A DNA stretch of 14,508 nt from Schlegelella_A sp038241255 (lineage in GTDB: Bacteria > Pseudomonadota > Gammaproteobacteria > Burkholderiales > Burkholderiaceae_C): the NCBI GenBank assembly GCA_038241255.1, contig JBBRFW010000085.1:1-14508 (forward strand). The letters are read 5' to 3'. The notes under the pieces are model-generated. The model saw nothing but the letters and a program-made list of their open reading frames with translations. It did not search any database and was not told the DNA's origin. Numbering within the stretch: position 1 is the stretch's first letter; the number at the start of each line of letters is the position of its first letter. Position numbers and translations under genes: made by a program. Shown piece by piece: positions 10,876-14,508 of this stretch.

Positions 10876-12126
10876 TCAGCTGACCAGGGCCGCCGCGAAT
10901 TCGCGCGCGCGAAACGTCTGCAGGTCGTCGAGCTTCTCGCCGACACCGACGAAGTAAACGGGCAGCGGCTCGCACCGAGAGCGCGACCAGAGCGCGATCG
11001 CCGCCAGCACGCCGCCCTTCGCGGTGCCGTCGAGCTTGGTGATCACCAGACCCGTGATCTGCAGTGCCTCGTCGAAAGCCTGCACCTGGGCGAGTGCGTT
11101 CTGGCCGGTGTTGCCGTCGATGACGAGCAGCACCTCGTGCGGTGCGCCGGCCTCGGCTTTGCCAATCACGCGCTTGATCTTCTTCAGCTCCTCCATGAGA
11201 TGCGCTTGCGTCGCGAGCCGGCCCGCGGTGTCGACGATGACGACGTCGCAGCCGCGCGCCTTGCCGGCGACCACCGCATCGAACGTGACGCCGGCCGGAT
11301 CGCCGCCTTCCTGGCTGACGATCTCGATGTGCCCCGCGGCACGCCCGTCGCCGGCCGCGCCGGCGCGCTCGGCCCAAGCGAGCAACTGCTCGCGCGCCGC
11401 GGCCCGGAACGTGTCGGCGGCGGCGAGGAGCACCCTCTGGTCGGAGTCGACGAGGTGGCGCGCCAGCTTGCCCACGCTCGTGGTCTTGCCGGCGCCGTTG
11501 ACACCGACCACCATGATCACGGTGGGCGTCGCTGCGCCGATCACGAGCGGCCGCTCGAGCGGCTGGAGGAGCTCCTCGATGCACGTGGCGAGCAGGCGCC
11601 GGGCCTTCGCCGGATCGCGAACATGGGCGCGGCCGACACGCGCCTGCAGCTCGTCGAGCAGATAGATCGTGGCGTCCGCGCCGGCGTCGGCCTGGAGCAG
11701 CGCGACCTCGAGATCCTCGTAGAGCTCATCGCCTATCTCGGCGCCGACGAAGGCGCCCGCGATCGCGCCACCGGTGCGCTGCAGGCCGCTCGTCAGCTTG
11801 GCCATCCAGCCGGCGCGGTCCGAACCCGCTTCTGCGCCCTCGCTCGAAGTCGGCAGAGCCGCTTCGTTCGCACGCGGCTGACGCGCAAGCGCCGGCGCCA
11901 TCGATGGCGGAGACAAGAGGACCGGCGCCGGTGCGGCAGCAGCCGGTGACGCCGGCTTCTTGCCGAAGAAGAGCTCGCCGACGTCGGCGCTGAGCCAGTC
12001 GAGCTTGCCGCGCGCCGGCTCGGCGGGGGCTTGCGCGGGCGCGACGGTCGGCGTCGCTTCCGAAGCGCGCTCCGGCGCTGCCGTCGGCGCGGGTGCCGGC
12101 GCCTTTTTCTTGAAGAAGCTGAACAT
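10876..12126 (-). CDS. ftsY: Signal recognition particle receptor FtsY
   Basis: FtsY is the membrane-associated SRP receptor GTPase; it pairs with Ffh in a reciprocal GTPase complex that hands ribosomes to the Sec translocon. Of 416 residues, about 1-105 form a variable A domain that is Ala/Pro-rich rather than strongly acidic, beginning MFSFFKKK, a likely lipid-contact start. The N domain spans about 106-195. The G domain has the P-loop GVNGAGKTTSVGKLA (208-222), DTFRAAAREQL (238-248), DTAGR (299-303), TKLDGTAKGG (363-372) and GVGEKLDDLQTF (394-405). The G-domain motifs match FtsY (DTFRAAA, TKLDGTAKGG) and distinguish it from Ffh and FlhF. The start codon ATG 12126 has no recognisable Shine-Dalgarno (a C-rich leader precedes it). 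Upstream is a divergent tRNA gene, so each needs its own promoter in the 108-bp gap. Confidence 0.97.
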   Translation of the reverse strand: MFSFFKKKAPAPAPTAAPERASEATPTVAPAQAPAEPARGKLDWLSADVGELFFGKKPASPAAAAPAPVLLSPPSMAPALARQPRANEAALPTSSEGAEAGSDRAGWMAKLTSGLQRTGGAIAGAFVGAEIGDELYEDLEVALLQADAGADATIYLLDELQARVGRAHVRDPAKARRLLATCIEELLQPLERPLVIGAATPTVIMVVGVNGAGKTTSVGKLARHLVDSDQRVLLAAADTFRAAAREQLLAWAERAGAAGDGRAAGHIEIVSQEGGDPAGVTFDAVVAGKARGCDVVIVDTAGRLATQAHLMEELKKIKRVIGKAEAGAPHEVLLVIDGNTGQNALAQVQAFDEALQITGLVITKLDGTAKGGVLAAIALWSRSRCEPLPVYFVGVGEKLDDLQTFRAREFAAALVS

Positions 12127-12218
12127 GGGGGAGAGCGGGCGGATCGGTGGAGGGAAACGAGCGCCCGCGGACGCTGCAAGGTCGAAGCCCGAACAGACGG
12201 CCGCGCCGGGTCGCTCGC

Positions 12219-12224
12219 TATACT
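12219..12224 (+). promoter_or_regulatory. Predicted -10 element of the tRNA-Met gene
   Basis: TATACT at 12219-12224 (5 of 6 to TATAAT) ends 10 bp before the tRNA 5' end. It is followed by a GC-rich discriminator (TGCGGGC), as in stringently controlled stable-RNA promoters. No good -35 hexamer is found 16-18 bp upstream, so the call rests on the -10, discriminator and spacing. Confidence 0.5.
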
Positions 12225-12234
12225 TGCGGGCTCA

Positions 12235-12311
<77 letters not shown>

Positions 12312-12610
12312 AAAATCCCTGCGGTGCCAACCACTTTCGCAGTTTCGCTCAGTGGCTTTGCTATTTCTGGCTAGCGCCTGGACACTGGCGGGGCTTGAAG
12401 TAGCAAATGAGCGCCAAGCAGCGACAAAAAAGGGTCATCGGGAAGAACCAGCCGACGCAAACCGCCGCGCCCGGATCCTTGCATAGAGCGCCATTGGGTC
12501 CCGTGCCCCAATCTGTTCCTCGATCGTCATAAGCCCGAACTGAAGGTCGGCGACGAATCGGGGAGTGACGGCCCGCGCTGGACTGCGACGCGCTCGAACT
12601 TTCGCACCCG
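12312..12610. other. Non-coding left part of the tRNA-associated remnant
   Basis: No convincing gene is seen. A 41-codon plus-strand frame at 12407-12532 (MSAKQRQKRVIGK...) lacks a good ribosome site and any recognisable similarity. An interrupted inverted repeat (CCACT at 12331-12335, AGTGG at 12351-12355) follows the tRNA. It has no T-tract and is not a clear terminator. The stretch may hold decayed element sequence. Confidence 0.4.
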
Positions 12611-13084
12611 TCAGGGCAAGACCAATTCGAGACTCGCCAGCCTTTCGAGTTCTGCTTCGCTCGTGGATCGGTCCGGCGCGCTGATCTTCACTGGCCCCTG
12701 GATGACGGCCGAATAGGCCCCAGCTCCAGCGGTGCCGATGCCGCGCCCATGCACGATGAGTGTGTAGGCTCCGGCGGGGAGCGGGACGTTGGAAGGCCAG
12801 TCGGCGATAGCGGGGCCGTTGTCGTCTAGCAGTTGAACTGAGTCGATAACGCCGAAGATCGACGCTCCGTTATGAAACCGCAGCGACCCGGCGTAGTAGT
12901 GCTGGCCCGTGACCTGAAAGCCGACGACGCCATCAGCCTGCACGTTGAAGGCGATCCGGTCGGTGAAGGGCCCGGTGACGTTTAGTTTGGCCCGGTACGC
13001 CGGGTAGATGGACGGGGCGTAGTAGTCGGCGGCATGGGCCGTGAACGCAGCGAAGATGGCGATGGTGAGTGCGATTCTCTTCAT
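12611..13084 (-). CDS. Small secreted protein, FxDxF-like beta-sandwich type, unknown function
   Basis: The 157-residue product begins with a clear Sec signal peptide (MKRIALTIAIFAAFTAHA, cleavage near residues 18-19, A/AD). The mature part alternates short hydrophobic strands. FTDRIAFNVQADGVVGFQV (40-58), SVQLLDDNG (82-90) and LPAGAYTLIVHGRGIGTAGAGAY (102-124) resemble the pattern of FxDxF-type exported proteins, many of which carry a PEP-CTERM anchor. Here the tail is ERLASLELVLP with no VPEP motif or terminal transmembrane helix, so the product is probably soluble and periplasmic or secreted. The family suggestion is by pattern only. It is the single credible gene inside the tRNA-bounded remnant, with no partner genes. 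The ATG at 13084 has only a weak ribosome site. Confidence 0.65.
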   Translation of the reverse strand: MKRIALTIAIFAAFTAHAADYYAPSIYPAYRAKLNVTGPFTDRIAFNVQADGVVGFQVTGQHYYAGSLRFHNGASIFGVIDSVQLLDDNGPAIADWPSNVPLPAGAYTLIVHGRGIGTAGAGAYSAVIQGPVKISAPDRSTSEAELERLASLELVLP

Positions 13085-13118
13085 GCTTGCGCTGCATCGA
13101 CATTCAACGGGGCTCCCC

Positions 13119-13137
13119 GGGACACTGATGGGACACT
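13119..13137 (+). repeat. Tandem 8-bp repeats GGGACACT, 11 bp apart
   Basis: GGGACACT occurs at 13119-13126 and again at 13130-13137, separated by GAT, so the repeat period is 11 bp, about one helical turn. They lie 117 bp inside the putative attR, between it and the secreted-protein gene. Short direct repeats near an att core can be integrase arm-type or excisionase sites; a regulator site for the divergent minus-strand gene is an alternative. Either reading is inference. Confidence 0.4.
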
Positions 13138-13253
13138 CAGGGAGAAAATGTAGGCGTTAACGGAAACCCACCGAAGCACTCACCACTCACTCGCTCGACT
13201 CGCTGGGGTTATGTCAGGGTGTTCTGGAAAGTGCTCGCCCACCCGTTGACCTA

Positions 13254-13300
13254 GAATCATAAACCGCAGGTCCGGGGTTCGAGTCCCTGAAGCGCCACCA
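13254..13300 (+). repeat. Putative attR: duplicate 3' half of tRNA-Met
   Basis: These 47 bp repeat the tRNA-Met 3' half, including the full T-arm, acceptor 3' strand and CCA, with one substitution (A13263). No D-arm or acceptor 5' strand lies upstream, so it cannot form a tRNA. After CCA the sequence differs from copy 1 (GATTGCC versus AAAATCC), so the homology stops exactly at the end of the tRNA. It marks the right boundary of the inserted DNA. Confidence 0.8.
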
Positions 13301-13364
13301 GATTGCCGTCGAATCCCACCGCCGCGCGCATCCCGCCGCCTTGCGGCGCCGCACGGATCCAGCC

Positions 13365-13748
13365 ATGCTTCGCTTCCTTAGTGCCCTCGCGTTTGCCGCC
13401 TGCCTTATCGCCCCCGCCACGGCACAGGTGCAGCGCGCGTTTCCTCAAAACGCCTTGCGCGGCGCGATCGTCATCGGCGTCGCCCCTGACATCCTGCTCA
13501 ACGACCAACCGGCGCGGCTCGCGCCCGGATCACGGATTCGCGATGCCGCCAACAACATGGCGATCGTCCCGAGCGGCCTGACGGGAGGACGCTACCTCGT
13601 GAACTACACGATCGACACGTCGGGCCTGGTCAAGGAGGTGTGGATCCTGCGCCCCGAGGAAGCGGCGGTGCGGCCCTGGCCGACGACGCCAGCCGAAGCG
13701 CAGGCCTGGACCTTCGATCCCGTCGGGCAAGTCTGGTCCAAGCCGTGA
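13365..13748 (+). CDS. Small exported hypothetical protein preceding miaB
   Basis: The 127-residue product has a Sec signal peptide (MLRFLSALAFAACLIAPATA, cleavage near residue 20). The mature domain, about 107 residues, contains FPQNALRGAIVIGVAPDILL, RLAPGSRIRDAANN and VNYTIDTSGLVKEVWIL. This layout matches a conserved betaproteobacterial hypothetical protein that I recall lying next to miaB; its function is not known. The ATG at 13365 is preferred because it starts the signal peptide; an upstream in-frame start at 13341 would add a hydrophilic extension. A 6-bp hairpin (CGCCGC/GCGGCG, 13334-13348) lies 16 bp upstream. The stop overlaps the miaB GTG by 4 bp, implying coupled translation. Confidence 0.8.
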   Translation: MLRFLSALAFAACLIAPATAQVQRAFPQNALRGAIVIGVAPDILLNDQPARLAPGSRIRDAANNMAIVPSGLTGGRYLVNYTIDTSGLVKEVWILRPEEAAVRPWPTTPAEAQAWTFDPVGQVWSKP

Positions 13749-14508
13749 GCGACGAGGCCGAAAGCAAGCCGCGGGTCTTCATCAAGACCTTCGGCTGCCA
13801 GATGAACGTCTACGACTCCGCCAAGATGGCGGACGTGCTGCATGCAGCGGCCGGATACGAGGCGACCGATAACGTCGACGACGCGGACCTCATCCTCTTC
13901 AACACCTGCTCGGTGCGCGAGAAGGCGCAGGAGAAGGTGTTCAGCGATCTCGGCCGCGTCAAGCACCTGAAGGCGCGCGGCGCGCTGATCGGCGTCGGCG
14001 GCTGCGTCGCCAGCCAGGAAGGCGCAGCGATCGTGGCGCGGGCGCCGTACGTCGACATCGTCTTCGGGCCGCAGACGCTGCATCGGCTGCCCGGCCTGCT
14101 CGCCCGGCGGCGCAGCGAAGGCCGGGCGCAGGTCGACATCAGCTTTCCGGAGATCGAGAAGTTCGACCACCTGCCGCCGGCGCGCGTCGACGGGGCGACC
14201 GCATTCGTCTCGATCATGGAAGGCTGCTCGAAGTACTGCTCGTACTGCGTCGTGCCGTACACGCGCGGCGAGGAGGTCTCGCGCCCGTTCGATGACGTGC
14301 TGGTCGAGGTCGCGGGACTCGCCGATCAGGGCGTGCGCGAGGTGACGCTGCTCGGCCAGAACGTCAACGCCTATCGCGGTGCGATGGGCGCATCGGCCGA
14401 GATCGCCGACTTCGCGACCCTCGTCGAATACGTCGCTGAGATTCCGGGCATCGAGCGCATCCGCTACACGACGAGCCACCCGAAGGAATTCACGCAGCGG
14501 CTGGTCGA
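13745..14508 (+). CDS. miaB: tRNA-2-methylthio-N6-dimethylallyladenosine synthase MiaB, N-terminal part
   Basis: MiaB is a cytosolic radical-SAM enzyme with two [4Fe-4S] clusters. It adds a methylthio group to i6A37 of tRNAs reading UNN codons. The first 254 residues are present and the frame continues past the right edge. The UPF0004 domain has the three auxiliary-cluster cysteines C18 (KTFGCQMN), C55 (FNTCSVREKAQEK) and C87 (GVGGCVAS). The radical-SAM CxxxCxxC is C161/C165/C168 (MEGCSKYCSYC), followed by VVPYTRGEEVSR and LLGQNVNAY. These residues favour MiaB over RimO or MtaB. The GTG at 13745 is the natural start: it shares GTGA with the stop of the preceding gene and lies just upstream of the conserved FIKTFGCQMN block. 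A tRNA-modifying gene close to a tRNA gene is probably chance. Confidence 0.96.
   Translation, partial: MSDEAESKPRVFIKTFGCQMNVYDSAKMADVLHAAAGYEATDNVDDADLILFNTCSVREKAQEKVFSDLGRVKHLKARGALIGVGGCVASQEGAAIVARAPYVDIVFGPQTLHRLPGLLARRRSEGRAQVDISFPEIEKFDHLPPARVDGATAFVSIMEGCSKYCSYCVVPYTRGEEVSRPFDDVLVEVAGLADQGVREVTLLGQNVNAYRGAMGASAEIADFATLVEYVAEIPGIERIRYTTSHPKEFTQRLV

Larger units (their letters stand above)
12312..13300. mobile_element. Remnant of a tRNA-Met-targeted integrative element
   Basis: About 1 kb is bounded on the left by the intact tRNA-Met and on the right by a 47-bp copy of its 3' half. It contains one credible gene (the secreted protein at 12611-13084) and long non-coding flanks. Its composition is visibly less GC-rich than the flanking housekeeping genes, with A-runs such as the one near 12426. 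No integrase, excisionase, transposase or phage gene is recognisable. The simplest reading is a genomic island or prophage reduced by deletion to its ends plus one cargo gene. A non-autonomous mini-element mobilised in trans is also possible. Confidence 0.7.

Noticed and set aside
12407..12532. 41-codon plus-strand ORF in the remnant
   Set aside because: Short, weak ribosome site and no recognisable similarity; not enough to call a gene.
13254..13300. Second tRNA-Met gene
   Set aside because: Only the 3' half is present; the upstream bases form no D-arm or acceptor 5' strand.
13334..13348. Hairpin CGCCGC-CTT-GCGGCG before the exported-protein gene as a terminator
   Set aside because: No T-tract follows, and short GC stems are frequent in this GC-rich DNA.

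Overview
This 14.5-kb, GC-rich window reads as chromosomal DNA of a betaproteobacterium, probably Burkholderiales-like. This is inferred from the proteins and from the gene order ypjD - PP0621-family gene - pilS - pilR - ampD, with ffh divergent from ypjD. Start codons include GTG, and several genes overlap by 4 bp (GTGA or ATGA). No CRISPR, rRNA or intact transposon is visible.

Layout. (1) 1-3360, minus strand: class I ribonucleotide reductase, nrdA (971 aa, two ATP-cones) followed by the first 30 codons of nrdB. Upstream of nrdA a -10/-35 pair is overlapped by two NrdR-box-like sites whose starts are 31 bp apart. (2) 3441-8599, minus strand: a tight five-gene cluster. It comprises ypjD (CcsA-like membrane protein), a small membrane-anchored Cys/His protein, the PilS/PilR type IV pilus two-component system, and ampD (cytoplasmic muropeptide amidase). 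(3) 8636-10872, plus strand: ffh (SRP GTPase) and a membrane-anchored DUF2726-type protein. They converge with minus-strand ftsY (SRP receptor), leaving only 3 bp between stop codons, so both SRP GTPases lie within about 3.5 kb. (4) 12235-13300: an elongator-type tRNA-Met(CAU) gene, then about 1 kb of apparently foreign DNA closed by a duplicate of the tRNA 3' half. That layout is typical of tRNA-targeted integration. The insert has no integrase and one recognisable gene, for a small secreted protein. (5) 13365-14508, plus strand: a small secreted protein translationally overlapped by miaB (tRNA methylthiotransferase), which runs off the window.

Most of the window is conserved housekeeping sequence. 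The part that departs from it is the remnant island at the tRNA-Met 3' end. I did not find a convincing new multi-gene system. The most informative observations are the att duplication with its lone secreted cargo, the NrdR operator architecture, and the DUF2726 membrane protein between the two SRP GTPase genes.
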